Assembly (NCBI GenBank): GCA_034769895.1 | Contig: CM068371.1 | Location: forward strand, 406,889,969 to 406,953,968 | Length of the DNA: 64,000 nucleotides | Source: Magicicada septendecula | Lineage: Eukaryota; Arthropoda; Insecta; Hemiptera; Cicadidae | Reading direction: 5' to 3' | Shown here: positions 11,362 through 22,311 of the stretch, in pieces | Position numbering within the stretch: the stretch's first letter is position 1 | How the letters are laid out: each line of letters begins with the position of its first letter | Notes under the pieces: generated by a model | Told to the model about the DNA's origin: nothing | What the model saw: only the letters and a program-made list of their open reading frames with translations | Database searches by the model: none | Made by a program: the position numbers and the translations under genes

Positions 11362-11412
11362 CAATAAGAGATTGAACGCCTCGGCCTTCAATCTCTTATT
11401 GGGGGGGGGGGG
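11362..11412 (+). promoter_or_regulatory. Element A hairpin abutting the polypurine tract
   Basis: Perfect 15-bp stem: CAATAAGAGATTGAA (11362-11376) pairs with TTCAATCTCTTATTG (11387-11401), loop CGCCTCGGCC. The last stem G begins a run of a dozen G that is the plus-strand primer tract. The LTR starts four bases after the run. The same architecture with different stem bases recurs in B, C, D, E, F and H. Confidence 0.85.
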
Positions 11413-11415
11413 TAT

Positions 11416-12451
11416 TGTAACGGTACAGAATTGTATGCAGCCCTAGTTTTAATTTTATATCAATTCAATCAATCTTTAAAATTGTTAACTTTCACCTGTG
11501 AGGAGCCCCCAGTACAGCAATGCACATTGTTAGCCTAAACAATTGCCCAGACATATTGCATAACCGCCCAGCAGCAGGCTTTTTGTGAAACACAGTCTGC
11601 AGTTTGTCGTCAGAGAGTGAACATTAGTAAGCAGCATCAGACAGTAAAGTTAGTTAATTAAAAAACAGTGGCCTCGGGTTTACAAGATAGGCCGTTAAAA
11701 CCATTCCGGCCTATCTAAGAAAGTGTGTAAACATTTAAAAGTTTTAAAAGCGTACAAATAATAACGTGCGGCTAGTTCTATTGCAACTCATGGTCACGTG
11801 ACTGTTAAAATTCTAAGTGCCCGGGCGAATCTCAAAAGCCGGCCGGCTATATATATATAAAAAAAAAAACATACAGTGTACATCTTACAGTGCATAAATT
11901 ATTTAACAACAACCAAACTCAATGTCAATAGTGCCGGAGTGCGAAAAAACGTGTAAAACTGTTATCACGAGACGACGTAGCAAACCAGAAGAAAACGTAA
12001 TGGATGGGTAACTAAAATCACAGCCTATTAACATTTAAACCAATGTTTAGTAAATTTTGATTACCAAAAGCTTAAAAAGTAAGAAACAAAGAGATCTCTA
12101 AGAAAAAGGTTTTTATATTAAATATGAAAGCAAGGTGAAAGAATAAAAAATAAACATACTGGTTTATTCAAAAAGATATAATTTGTTATAGGTTAAGAAA
12201 GATTTCATTTATTAATTTGTTTGAATATAATGTATTACCAATATCAAGACTAGGGTTTAATTGATGAGGAAATAATGGGGCTAATAAATTGGAAGCAATT
12301 TGTTTTATAAATGAACTGCGTATTTATATGTGTACTGGTAACCTTCAAATAATCCTTTCTGCAGCAGTTTCGTCTGAACGACTCTTGGACCCTAATCCGA
12401 AGGTAAGAGAAAGATATTATAATATATTGGCAATTAATTAATATTGTTTCA
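11416..12451 (+). repeat. Element A, 3' LTR
   Basis: 1036-bp partner of 7565-8599, with TG...CA ends and the TSD CCGT following. TATA-like run at 11848-11860. Confidence 0.93.
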
Positions 12452-12522
12452 CCGTAACAGTTGACGTGGTAAATTAATTTTTAAGTTAATATAAATTAAA
12501 TTAATTTACAACCTGGTCGAAA

Positions 12523-13416
12523 ATGGCAGAGAAAAACAGTGAAAAACAGAGTGCAAATTTATGTGAAAATGTAGGAGAGTCAATTTTAAATGTTATGCAA
12601 GATAGTTTAGTATCGACAAATATTGACGGGCACGTAAACGATACAGACAATACAACTGACGAAATAACAATTGAGACGGTAGACGCTAAGAGTAGCAGAC
12701 TCGACAGTGTAGACGTACTTAGTCAATTAGCATTATTTATGGAAATGATGAGTAGTAAATTTGATCAACAAAATGAGAAATTTGACCAACAAAACACGAA
12801 TTTGAACGAATTTAGAACGGAAGTCAAATCAGAAATAAATGTCATAAATATGAGCTTAAATGAGTTGAAATCAGAAAATAATAATCTAAACGGGAGTTTA
12901 AATGAATTTAAAATTGAAATCGAGTCAGAGATAAATGCTAGTAACATAGAACTGAAAACGGAAATAACCAAACAAGACAAAAAATTAAGAGAAATAGACA
13001 ATAAATTAGAAGACCAGAATAAAACTATTGCGGGAGTGAAAAATGAACTGACTATAGACATAAATAAAATACAAACCGAGATGAAGAATGATATAAAAAT
13101 AATTAACGAAAAACAAAATGAGAAAATGCTAGAGACAAGTAAAAAATTTGACGCGTTAACAAACAAATTTAACGATAAAATTGAAAAACAAAATGACAAA
13201 ATTGACAGTAATGTTCAAGGTGTAATTGATGAGTGTGAACAAATTAAACAAGCAAATAAAATACAAGAGAGTATAAATGATGAATTCAGAAGTAACTTTG
13301 AGCAAGTTGATGCAATTAAAATTAATGTAACTAGTTTGAAAAATAAACAAACAGAACACAAAAAAGAAATAATTAAAGTCAGAGAAGACTTGAGTGTAGC
13401 AATTAACAAAAATTAA
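12523..13416 (+). CDS. gag: Element B Gag, N-terminal coiled-coil part
   Basis: 297 residues from the first ATG downstream of B's split primer site. Nearly the whole protein is Asn/Lys/Glu-rich heptad repeat (KFDQQNEKFDQQNTNLNEF and similar), so a long coiled coil is expected. It ends at a stop just before the conserved Gag domain, which continues in the following stretch in another frame. A longer single Gag was therefore probably split by mutation. Similar coiled-coil starts occur in the A, F and H ORFs, and I's gag also begins MAE. Confidence 0.75.
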   Translation: MAEKNSEKQSANLCENVGESILNVMQDSLVSTNIDGHVNDTDNTTDEITIETVDAKSSRLDSVDVLSQLALFMEMMSSKFDQQNEKFDQQNTNLNEFRTEVKSEINVINMSLNELKSENNNLNGSLNEFKIEIESEINASNIELKTEITKQDKKLREIDNKLEDQNKTIAGVKNELTIDINKIQTEMKNDIKIINEKQNEKMLETSKKFDALTNKFNDKIEKQNDKIDSNVQGVIDECEQIKQANKIQESINDEFRSNFEQVDAIKINVTSLKNKQTEHKKEIIKVREDLSVAINKN

Positions 13417-13479
13417 CTAGTGTGAGTGAGAGAGTGAACATGGAAGTGGAATTAGGTTATTTCAGTAATTAAAGTAGGG

Positions 13480-14262
13480 GGGTGAACCCTATACAATTTT
13501 TAAACTCGCTAAAAAGTTTCAAAAAATATAACCAAGAAAGTTGGGAAATTAAATTAGTATGAATTTTAAAATATTTTAAAGGGGATGCAAAAATATGGGC
13601 GGATGCTCATAACGATAACTGGGTAGATTTTAATGAGTTTGAACAAGCGTTTAAAAATAAATACTGGTCGGAAGAAAAACAAGAGGGTTTACGCAGTACT
13701 ATAATGGGATGGGGTAATTTTAATATTAAACGTGAGTATTATATCGTACGTGACGAGACTATACAGTCAGGTTAAATATTTAGAACCACCAATGCCTCTT
13801 TCATCTTTTATAAGATACATTAGTAAGCATTTACCTAAGGACATACGGTCCACAATCAGAACCCGGGACTTTGCTAATATTGCAGAATTAGAAAAAATAC
13901 TAGAAGCATACCAGAGTATGAAAGAGGAAGAAGATAATAAATATCAGTTTAGAATTAATGAATCAAATCAAATAAATACCGAAGTAAGACAACCAGACCA
14001 TTTTGTTAATAATATGAGTAGATCGGGGAGGGGGCATGGTTATGTCCAAACCCTAGTTGTAGAGCTAATAATTATAATGGTTCGCGGAATCAATGTTATA
14101 GGTGTCAGGGTCCGAGGGGTAGTGCTCAAGGGAGAGTAGAGAATCATAGTGAGTTTAGAGGGAGTCATAGGGGGAGAGGCTTCACCAGTAATCGTGGAAT
14201 GCCGGGGAATTTCAACCACAGAGGTAGAGGGGGATCAACCCAAACGACACTCGGGGTGTAGA
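13480..14262 (+). pseudogene. gag: Element B Gag core (Retrotrans_gag) and nucleocapsid, broken
   Basis: Continuation of Gag with an in-frame TGA and frame changes near 13730 and 14040. Visible Gag-core marks are NPIQFLNSL, then GDAKIWADAH and FEQAFKNKYW, the pattern of the retrotransposon Gag family. After the shift come LEPPMPLSSFI and a long helical segment, then an Arg/Gly-rich basic tail with a partial knuckle (CYRC). It would assemble the particle and bind genomic RNA; this copy cannot be read through. Confidence 0.75.
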
Positions 14263-14489
14263 AGCACCTGCTAATAACAAAAACAATAGGGGGGATCACA
14301 GGGGTTTACAGCGAACCACCACCTCCAATACAGTTAAACTAATCAGGGCGGTTGAAAAGGAAAGCCCCCAGCCGTCTAGAAATCACATAACAATAGGGTC
14401 ACTTATCACCAACATACATAATGATTTATCCGATGAAGAAGTGGGGGAGAGCAGCAATACTTTTGGGATGGCAGAATTTGAAGCCGAAG

Positions 14490-14763
14490 TGTTTAATTCT
14501 AAATACACTTTTCTAGTAGATTCAGGGAGTGAACTGCTGCAATAGATGATAAAATTTTTGAAAAAATCAAAAATCAAACTACCGAGACAATTCCACAACT
14601 ACCAGTACTGGGAATTAGTGTTATAGGGGTAACGGGTGTTTGCAGTAAAAAAGTAACTAAACAAATAATGCTACAATTAGAGGTAAATAAAAACACAATA
14701 AATGTACCTTTCTTAGTTATTCCAGGCTTAAATATGGGAGCTATAATGGGTAATGATTTTTGA
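14490..14763 (+). pseudogene. pro: Element B aspartic protease, broken
   Basis: The retropepsin active-site pattern FLVDSGSE at ~14511-14534 is followed within a few codons by a frameshift and stop. The rest of the fold continues in another frame with LPVLGISVIGV and a terminal MGNDF resembling the usual ILGxDF. DSG replaces the commoner DTG. It would process Gag and Pol; non-functional here. Confidence 0.7.
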
Positions 14764-14775
14764 AATAATTTCAAA

Positions 14776-15655
14776 GTGGAGTTAAACTATTACACACAGA
14801 CTATGAAATTAAACAATGATAATAATATAATTGTAATACCATTTATACAAAAGAAAACTGTAGAAATGAAAGCATTAAAAATAATTAATAATGGAATATT
14901 AGTTTCTGATAATGACATAAACGAATGTAGCCCCTTGATGATTAATTATTGTAACTTGAGGGTAAATAATAATGAATTGTTTGAAATTGAAGATAGTTGG
15001 GGTGAAAATAAACAACAAAATCTTATATCAAGATGGGGAATTTAGTTATCAAGATAGGGAAAAAGTAGTACAAATAATAAATAAAAATAAGTTAGTTTTT
15101 TCAGACGAACCAGGTTTAGTTAAAAATTTTAAGGGTAAATTAGTCGTTAAAGAAAAAACACCCTTTGCACCTAAAACCTATCCGGTACCATACTCCAAGA
15201 GGGGGTTAGTACAGGAGGAAATAAATAAAATGTTAAGGGAAGGTATAATAGAAAAATCCACTTCACCATATTCCAACCCTTTAGTAGTGGTTACCAAGAA
15301 AGATTTATCGATAAGACTGTGTTTAGACGCGAGACAAGTAAACAGAATAATTGTTCCAGACAGAGAATCACCAGAACCAGTGAGTGAAATTCTTCAGCGT
15401 TTCAGTGGAACCAAGTACATAACAACGTTGGACTTAACAGCCGGGTACTGGCAGATAGAGCTGGAAGAGGAATCCCATCAATATGTAGCGTTTTTATACA
15501 ACGGCAGGAACTACCAATTCTGTAGGTTACCTTTCGGATTGAACGTAAGTGTTGCGATTTTCATTAAATGCTTAGACTACGTTTTTGGGGAGGGAGATTT
15601 TAGAATTTACAACTGTATATGTGGACGATATAGTTATTACGTCACCAGACATTGA
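14776..15655 (+). pseudogene. pol: Element B Pol: linker and reverse transcriptase, first part
   Basis: Two overlapping frames carry the protease-RT linker (14776-15045) and RT fingers/palm (14972-15655). RT motifs in order: TYPVPYSKRG, EGIIEKSTSPYSNPLV, LCLDARQVN, TTLDLTAGYWQIEL with the first catalytic Asp, and CRLPFGL. The frame breaks around 15590-15625 and the YVDD catalytic motif is read in the next ORF. Typical Ty3/Gypsy RT. Confidence 0.88.
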
Positions 15656-17714
15656 TACACATTGCGAAAGATTAGATAGAGTGCTAGGTAGGCTGCATGA
15701 ATATAGAATAACAGTTAAGTTTTGGAAGTCAGAATTTTTGAAAGAACAAGTTAATTTTTTAGGTCATATAATTTCAGCAAAGGGTATCAGTACAGACCCT
15801 AAGAAAGTAGAAATAATACAGAATTTTCCTATTCCAAAAAACGTTAAGCAGTTGCAAAGTTTCTTAGGTTTGTGCAATTATTATAGGCAGTTTGTAGACA
15901 AATATTCCTATTTAACAGTACAATTGGGGCATTTATTAAATAAAGATAATCGATGGCAGTGGAGTGCAAAAGAGCAAACTATATTTGAATTAATAAAAAT
16001 TAAATTTTTAAATACGGTAATATTAGCTCATCCTAATTTTCTAGAACCATTTTATATACACACAGACGCATCGGACATTGCCTTGGGAGTAGAATTATTT
16101 CAGTTAGATGGGAATGGTAATCATGAAGTGGTAGCTTTTGCTAGTAGGTCCTTATTACTTAGTGAAAAGAACTACACAACCACAGAAAAGGAAGCGTTAT
16201 CAATAGTTTTCGCCTGTAGAAAGTTTAGGACATACCTGTTAGGAAATAAAGTAATAATAAGATCAGACCATAAAGCTTTAACATTTTTAAAGAACTGCAA
16301 ACTAACGCATGGTAGATTAGTGCGTTGGATGTTAATATTACAAGAATATGACTTAACTATCGAGTATTGTAAGGGTAAAGAGAACGTAGTTGCTGACGTC
16401 CTGTCCAGAACCGATTTTGATAACAGTACCGAAGTAGACATAGCCAATACGTATAAGATATTTATAACAAAAGAAGTGGGGGGAGTAGATATGAAAAAAT
16501 TAATAAATGACCTAGCAACAAACCAAGAAAAGGACGGCGAACTTGGCAAGATAATGTTAGGTTTAAATCAGATACCCAACATACCTCATAAGTGGGAAAA
16601 GCATTTTAGTTTGTATAATAAACATTTATTTCACCGGGCAAATGAACAGGGAGACGATTGGAAAGTGTGCATCCCTAAAGTTATAATACCTGAAGTAGTG
16701 AGAGATTGTCATTTAAGGTATGGTCATATAGGCCCCAAGAAATGTAGTGACATATTGAAAGAGTCATGTAAATTCAATAATATGGAAAGAACGGTGTGTA
16801 AAATATTACAAACATGCGAAATTTGTCAGAAAGCCAAAGTAAACAATTGTAAACAGGAGGGTTTAATGCAACATGTAATACCAGACAGTCCTTTAGCAAT
16901 AGTTGCCGTCGATTTATATGGCCCCCTACCCAAAGGTCGAGGAGGGGTAAATTATTTATTTGTTGTGTTAGATGGTTTTACCAAATTTGTAAAATTGTAC
17001 GCAATTAAAAAAGCTACCTCCTCAGTATTAGCTAGGAAAATAGTAAATGAGTACATTACGGAAGTAGGTAAACCCAAAATAGTATTATCAGATCATGGTT
17101 CTCAGTTTACCAGCAACACCTGGTGGGAAACTCTAGGTTGGGAAAACATTTTAGTTAAACATACATCAGTGTATCATCCACAATCAAATCCTAGTGAGCG
17201 TGTTATGCGGGAGTTAGGGAGAATGTTTAGAACTTTTTGCCACAAAAAACATTCATTGTGGGCTACGTTTGTGTGCAAGATAGAGGGATATATTAACAGT
17301 AGTTTACACAAATCCACTAGCTACAGCCCATATGAGTTGATGTTTCAGAGAAGACCATCACGCATATTGGAAGAACTGATAAAATTTCTGCACTGGACAG
17401 AGATGCCACATGGTGGGAAGTTGGTAATTGCAAAGGAGCGGCTGCTAAGTAAGGCTGAGCAGTGTAAACGAAGAAATGACCGGAATTTAACACCCATACA
17501 ATACGAGGTAGGACAATTAGTATTAACAAAAAATCATGATCAATCATCAGTGTTAGACAAAGAGATTAAAAAATTTTTTTTATTATATGACGGTCCATAT
17601 GAGGTTAGCGAAGTGAAAATGGAGAATGCTTACGTTTTAATAGATTTGCAAACCCGAGAAATAAAAGGAACATATAATGTGACCCAATTAAAAAAGTATT
17701 ATCTAGCTGAGTGA
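15585..17714 (+). CDS. pol: Element B Pol: RT palm, RNase H, integrase
   Basis: 709 residues; the true protein starts upstream, so the ATG is arbitrary. YVDD (residues 12-15) completes the RT site. RNase H: HTDAS (Asp161), TEKEALSIVFA, RSDHKAL (Asp228) and a closing ADVLSR. Integrase: zinc-binding H376/H381 and C411/C414, then catalytic Asp443 (AVDLYG), Asp503 (LSDHGSQF) and Glu538 (NPSERV), with 34 residues between the last two. It ends with a GPY/F-like module (DGPYEV) near residue 665. All catalytic residues are present; the only defect seen in this part is the RT frameshift. It copies RNA and inserts cDNA, with 4-bp TSDs. Confidence 0.93.
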   Translation: MGREILEFTTVYVDDIVITSPDIDTHCERLDRVLGRLHEYRITVKFWKSEFLKEQVNFLGHIISAKGISTDPKKVEIIQNFPIPKNVKQLQSFLGLCNYYRQFVDKYSYLTVQLGHLLNKDNRWQWSAKEQTIFELIKIKFLNTVILAHPNFLEPFYIHTDASDIALGVELFQLDGNGNHEVVAFASRSLLLSEKNYTTTEKEALSIVFACRKFRTYLLGNKVIIRSDHKALTFLKNCKLTHGRLVRWMLILQEYDLTIEYCKGKENVVADVLSRTDFDNSTEVDIANTYKIFITKEVGGVDMKKLINDLATNQEKDGELGKIMLGLNQIPNIPHKWEKHFSLYNKHLFHRANEQGDDWKVCIPKVIIPEVVRDCHLRYGHIGPKKCSDILKESCKFNNMERTVCKILQTCEICQKAKVNNCKQEGLMQHVIPDSPLAIVAVDLYGPLPKGRGGVNYLFVVLDGFTKFVKLYAIKKATSSVLARKIVNEYITEVGKPKIVLSDHGSQFTSNTWWETLGWENILVKHTSVYHPQSNPSERVMRELGRMFRTFCHKKHSLWATFVCKIEGYINSSLHKSTSYSPYELMFQRRPSRILEELIKFLHWTEMPHGGKLVIAKERLLSKAEQCKRRNDRNLTPIQYEVGQLVLTKNHDQSSVLDKEIKKFFLLYDGPYEVSEVKMENAYVLIDLQTREIKGTYNVTQLKKYYLAE

Positions 17715-17806
17715 TGTTAGACATATTTTTATTTATTTTTGAAGTTAATACATAAACATAAATTATGGTATATTAAAAGTGGAAGGGATCCTCCCCCTTT
17801 TTCGGG

Positions 17807-17833
17807 CGGTCACAGATTCACCACCTCTGATTG
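17807..17833 (+). promoter_or_regulatory. Post-pol hairpin, copy 1 (element B)
   Basis: CGGTCA (17807-17812) pairs with TGATTG (17828-17833) using two G-U pairs, around a loop with TTCACCACC, followed by TGGTTTTTGG. Homologue of the G hairpin at 44316-44342, whose stem is CGATCA/TGATCG. It lies ~90 nt after the pol stop in both elements. Confidence 0.65.
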
Positions 17834-18615
17834 TGGTTTTTGGCATTCTGGAGGCAGGCCATGGTTGACGGTAGCCCCGCAAAGGGTGAAATCAACGATG
17901 GTCCTAATCCACAAATTGGTGTAAACTAGAAATTTAACACTGTCATTGAACGGGGAGGGGGACCCCTAGTTTCGTGGAAAGGTGGGGTAGGTTTAAAAAA
18001 AAAAAAAAAGTGGACTACAGTAATTTGTTTTAGAAATTGAAAGAAAAATTTTAGAAAAAAAAAATTTTTAGAAAATGAAACAATCAAAATTATGTAGCTT
18101 AAATATTTAATTTTTCAAGAAGTTGTTTTCCTTCAGAAAACAAAATGTATTTTACTTTTAATGTAAATTTATAAGATGACCATTGTTGTAGTTCCTATTT
18201 TGGTCATAGAGAAAATGTTAGGGAAAAATGAAATTCGGACTTGCAAAAGTGTTTATGTGAGAAAATGTTAAATAAAATGAAAGAACTTGTTATCATACAA
18301 GGTTAAAGGGTGATTTTGGGGGGTTGTTTGGTGTTAATCGAAGTGAAATCAATTATGGCGTGTAGAAACTGAAAAGTAGAAGGACTTGCTATTAGTTATG
18401 CTATTGCAGTGGCGGCATGTGCCACTGTAGATAGCGATGAGTGTTGGTGGTAACATCAAGGTATGTTACTATCATCGGAGGCCAAACTGGCGCAATATAC
18501 ACTGCACAACTTTTTATATAATTTTATATTATATGTTGCTTTGTTGCTGTGCAGTGTATTATGAGATGAAGTAGAACATGCATGAAATGAAAGTTGATTT
18601 CCCCGCCTTTTCGGG

Positions 18616-18700
18616 CGATTACTGCCTTACCAGCACTAATCGTGGTTTTGGACGACAGCCAGCTGTGGGCAGCAATTGTAAAACTGAACATAGTTGGTTG
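18616..18700 (+). promoter_or_regulatory. Post-pol paired hairpins, copy 2 (element B)
   Basis: First stem CGATTA (18616-18621)/TAATCG (18637-18642) with TTACCA in the loop, then GTGGTTTTGG. Second stem CAGCCAGCTGTG (18656-18667)/CATAGTTGGTTG (18689-18700), 12 pairs with G-U wobble, loop containing GCAGCAATTGTAAAACTG. The same pair occurs in G and H with compensating stem changes. Probably a structured RNA element of the genomic transcript. Confidence 0.7.
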
Positions 18701-18934
18701 CCCTTAAAATTGGTGAACTTAGAAATTAACGGGGGGCCACTTAGGGGAAATCCCCGGAACTATGGAACAGTGGCTATCACCTTGTTCGCGTGGGAACAGT
18801 AAAACAGGTGATAGACCCGTCTTAAGGTTGTCAATATGTAAAAGCAGATATTATGATATCTGACCCTTTTAAAATATGTAACGCAGAAGCAAGGACAAGG
18901 AGATGACAAAATTCCTCCAAAACTTCAGTCCTTG

Positions 18935-18996
18935 TGGACGCCACAGTCCAGGGGGGTCATAGTGTGTGTGGCAGGGGGGTTACTCAGGGGAGTAAC
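18935..18996 (+). promoter_or_regulatory. GCNACA-loop hairpin module (element B)
   Basis: TGGAC/GTCCA (18935-18939/18946-18950) around the loop GCCACA, then a G-run and ATAGTGTGTGTGG, then a second hairpin GTTACTC/GAGTAAC (18979-18985/18990-18996). G has loop GCTACA and the second stem GTTGCTAC/GTAGCAAC. H has loop GCAACA. Confidence 0.6.
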
Positions 18997-20265
18997 GAAC
19001 TAAAATTTGAAACTTAATGACGCTGACTAGCTGACAAGCTAACTAAATGATTGTAGTTTGACCGTAGACAACTTGTACGAATTTATTTACATGTAAAATA
19101 TTCAGACATGTAATTGATTTACATGTGTTATATTCTGTATGATATTTTATAAATGACTTTACTGATTTTTAAAAGATTATCTCAAGTAGAGGAGACGTTT
19201 ATCAGATTTTGTTTATTATGTTTTATTGTGTCATTAATCTTGTTATGTTAGAGTGTAAGAATTATAAACATATATTATGTATTTTTCATGTAATTTTTGC
19301 GTAGTATATATAGGGCAAGGTTAGTCACCTGACCCAGAGAGATCAGCTGATAACTGATGTTAGAGACAGGATAGGTTTGTAGCGATTAACTCATGAATTT
19401 TGTTACTTCAATTAAATTGAATAATTTTATTTTTTCTTGAAATTAGTAAAAGAAATATTTTGGGAAATTAAAATTTTTGAAAAAAAAAGGAAAAAAAAAT
19501 TTGCATTAAAGTACGTCATTGTAAATTGTAATGTTCATTATAAGTAGGGAAGGTGTCAGCTGATTCATAATGTGTATCTTATGTTATCTTTGTAATCAAG
19601 TGTAGCTATTTTCGAAGTTATGGTAGTCACAGGTTGTTTATTATAAGTTTAATATAGTAAATTTGCTTATTATTATATGGGTTACTATATTGCTATATGG
19701 TTATACTATTACATTGTTTATATATTTATTAAATTAAATGCCTTTGGAGAATTTGGGAATGTTTTTAAAGAAAAAAAAAACTTTTTTATGATTAACTTCA
19801 CTAATTAAAGTAAGCCATATGACTCATCTTAAAGGGAGGGTCTTTGATAAGGGACTGGGGTTGATTGCTCTATCGAACGAAATTTATATAATTGTTTTGA
19901 GAAATTATTTTTGAGAGTTGATGTCAAGTGGTAGGGAGTTTATGTTTAATTAATAATGAAAATGTGTACGCACCCAGTAATTGCTAAAAGCGACCCAGTA
20001 TGCATGTAAGGGGGAACATATCGGTTGAGGATCTGGTATGGTATAAGGCCAGGGTTTTGATTTTGGGGTGGAATGTTAAAAGGTTAGGTGTACTGTGGTG
20101 AGTATTGTCCGATTTTATGGTGTTGGGATCTCAAGTAGAGAAGTCCGGTAATCTCGTTCCAGTGCAGCCATAGTCGCCGAGCTAGGGGGGTAGTTTACCC
20201 ATGATGTGTTAAGAATTAACGGGGGGTTGTTGGCACCACATCCTCACCGATCCTCTTAGGGGTAG

Positions 20266-20314
20266 CAATGAGAGTTCTTCTGTCTCGACAAAATACCTCT
20301 CATTGGGGGGGGGG
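20266..20314 (+). promoter_or_regulatory. Element B hairpin abutting the polypurine tract
   Basis: CAATGAGAG (20266-20274) pairs perfectly with CTCTCATTG (20297-20305), whose last G starts a run of 10 G. The LTR follows at 20318. Same arrangement as in the other families. Confidence 0.8.
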
Positions 20315-20317
20315 GTC

Positions 20318-21585
20318 TTGTAATGGGAGAAAATGGGGTATTTCAATTTTATTTTATTTATTTCATTTCAATTCTAATCCCATGCAGAAAACGGTTTCAG
20401 TCAGACAAAGAACGCAGTAACATAGTTTTGCAAGGTGTGACCGTAGAACGCAATTTAATTCCAGGAAATCAAATGTTGTGTGACGCACACAAACGCACAA
20501 TTTGAGCACGTGCGCGGATAGGACACACATTGGTCTGAAAGGACGCTAGCCCACACGGCCAAAATGTAAAATTGTATCACCACGTGCTCGGTTGCTGGCG
20601 GAAATACAACGAAAACCACGCCTATCAGAGTCCTGTGACGAATGGCAGTGCAATTTCATCAACGCTTAAAACACATGGTCAGCCCATACTTTGTGAAAAT
20701 TGACGGACGTTTTGTCACAAGCTGGCTGTGCAATTTCCGTCTGCTACATAGCGTTGGCGAAAAAGGTGTGTGCGTAGCTACCTTCAGTCGACTTCAACTG
20801 TAGACTGCATGCGGTCGGTTAAATCTTTTACTCTAGTTTAATCCAGGTCGGCCAACCCAAACCAGTGCACATCGAAAATGTGTAAATAGCGCAAAAAATA
20901 TTTAACATAACTATGGAACAGTGACTTTGTGATACAGTGAAACAACAACCTTTTTGGAACTCAAATCAGAACTGTGTGTAACGCGCCATGTGATCGACAG
21001 GAACGACGCCCTATACGTAACAGTATTCCATTAAATTTTTCTTATGCTATATTAAAGGGGGTAATAGGTATGTGTGTGTGTATGAGGAGCAAACTGGGTC
21101 GTTCTATTATTATTATTATGATCATAATTTAAGATGATTAGCAATAAGTAATTCCAGTTTTTATTTCATGTATAATAGATAGATAGCAGTGTTTTCTGAG
21201 AAGAAGTAACGTAAAGTCAAATATTTGAATGAATGTAAAATAAATAATAGTTTTTTGAAGACAATGAGCAATATATAAATTAAAGTTATTATCGAGCAGT
21301 TATTAGCGATGTAACGTAAAAGAAATTGTTGATGTGGGAGTTTTGCTATCATTTGACGATAAAATAAGATAACAATAAAATGTGTTAATTAGACATATAA
21401 ATATGTGTTTGTCATTGCACCACCTGTTGTTTTTCTCTGCCAAACTACATGAGACGACACCTTGGTGCATTACCTTTAAAGGTAAGTAATATGAATTTGC
21501 TGATTTTAATATCCTAATTAACTATTAATACTTAACATAACGCCCTAACAAGGGACAAATTTAAATATTAACTAGTAAAGCTTCA
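20318..21585 (+). repeat. Element B, 3' LTR
   Basis: 1268 bp from TGTAATGGGAG to AGCTTCA, then the TSD TGGT. It lacks a ~300-bp block present in the 5' LTR. GGTAAGT at 21481-21487. Confidence 0.9.
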
Positions 21586-21712
21586 TGGTTTCCCTTTATC
21601 AAAGTACTGGTTTCCTACTTAACTCTCAGTATACAAATACATTGGTTATTCATTTATACACAATTACCTAATACTCAATTCAACACTGTATGTTTCACAA
21701 ATAAACATAATA
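21586..21712 (-). mobile_element. Element C, internal fragment between B and Tigger
   Basis: Resumes C after B: AAGTACTGG here mirrors the ACTGG at 5922-5927, comparable to the pair of CTGG/ACTGG repeats at 52997-53029 in H. It ends at the TA used by the Tigger insertion. Non-coding. Confidence 0.55.
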
Positions 21713-22311
21713 CAGTAAACCCTCGATTTAACGGACTAATTTGGGCTGAGGGGTGTCCGTTAAATCGCAAATTTTGTTTTTTGAGGATATATTTAAATCA
21801 AATAGGCCTATAACACTTGAAATTTTAATACTATTAATATCATGCAAATACCGTATTGTTCCGAATACAAGCCGCACTTTTTCTCCTAAAAACATGGTCG
21901 CTAATTTGGCACGCGGCTTGCATTCACGCGCTAACAAAATTCGAAGTTATACCTGACTTCTGGTGGGACGAACGCTTTTGGTATCTATGAGTTGTTTACT
22001 GCGTAAGCAACAGCAGTTTGCCTGGCTGTTGTTAACTCTGGCATTATGATTTATGACTGCAACCGTACGTTTTAACAGCAAACTGAACAAAGAATAGGAA
22101 GGAAAAGTGTAAGTGCGTGCGCATGGGCGCGTGCTCGCACCCTTCTGTAGGCAGCAAGACAAAGGATGAGTAGAGGGGGTGTGAGTAACATGTTTCTAAA
22201 TAACGGGTAAACTGCCAGTGTGGTTTTCTATTGTAACAGCGACAACATCGCTTATCTGTATTTTAATACGTACTATTAATATCATGCAAATACAATGTTA
22301 TATACACACCT

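Larger units (their letters stand above)
7565..12451 (+). mobile_element. Element A: coding non-autonomous LTR retrotransposon
   Basis: Complete 4887-bp insertion flanked by CCGT (7561-7564 and 12452-12455). LTRs of 1035 and 1036 bp start TGTAACGGTAC and end TTTCA, with about 15-20 differences by eye. The interior is only 2.8 kb: a Lys-type PBS, one 408-codon ORF, a 1.3-kb 3' region and a PPT hairpin. There is no protease, RT, RNase H or integrase, so it must depend on enzymes from elsewhere, yet its ORF is intact. Confidence 0.93.
17715..20265 (+). other. Element B 3' non-coding region
   Basis: 2.55 kb between pol and the PPT hairpin with no supported ORF, hence no env. It contains a chain of structured motifs (17807-17833, 18616-18700, 18935-18996), a GATCAGCTGAT palindrome near 19350 shared with D, E and F, and from ~19965 the conserved pre-LTR block (CACCCAGTAATTGCT...GGGGGAACATATCGGTTGAGG, GGTGTTGGGATCTC...GAGAAGTCC). 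Remaining stretches are A/T-rich with long A-runs. Confidence 0.75.
5929..21585 (+). mobile_element. Element B: Gypsy-type LTR retrotransposon, interrupted
   Basis: Bounded by TGGT at 5925-5928 and 21586-21589 (4-bp TSD) with TG...(C/T)A LTR ends. Order: 5' LTR, primer binding site (split by element A), gag, protease, RT, RNase H, integrase with GPY/F-like tail, a 2.6-kb 3' region, PPT hairpin, 3' LTR. This pol order is that of Ty3/Gypsy. No env is seen. Without nested A it is about 10.8 kb. Gag and protease are broken and pol has a frameshift, so B is now defective. Confidence 0.93.

Noticed and set aside
12765..13409. Long minus-strand frames opposite B's gag
   Set aside because: Shadows of an Asn/Lys-rich coding region; hydrophobic low-complexity reading only.
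17715..18802. Possible env gene after B's pol (short frames at 17739 and 18578)
   Set aside because: No signal peptide, furin-like site or membrane anchor; the conserved bases form hairpins with compensatory changes instead.
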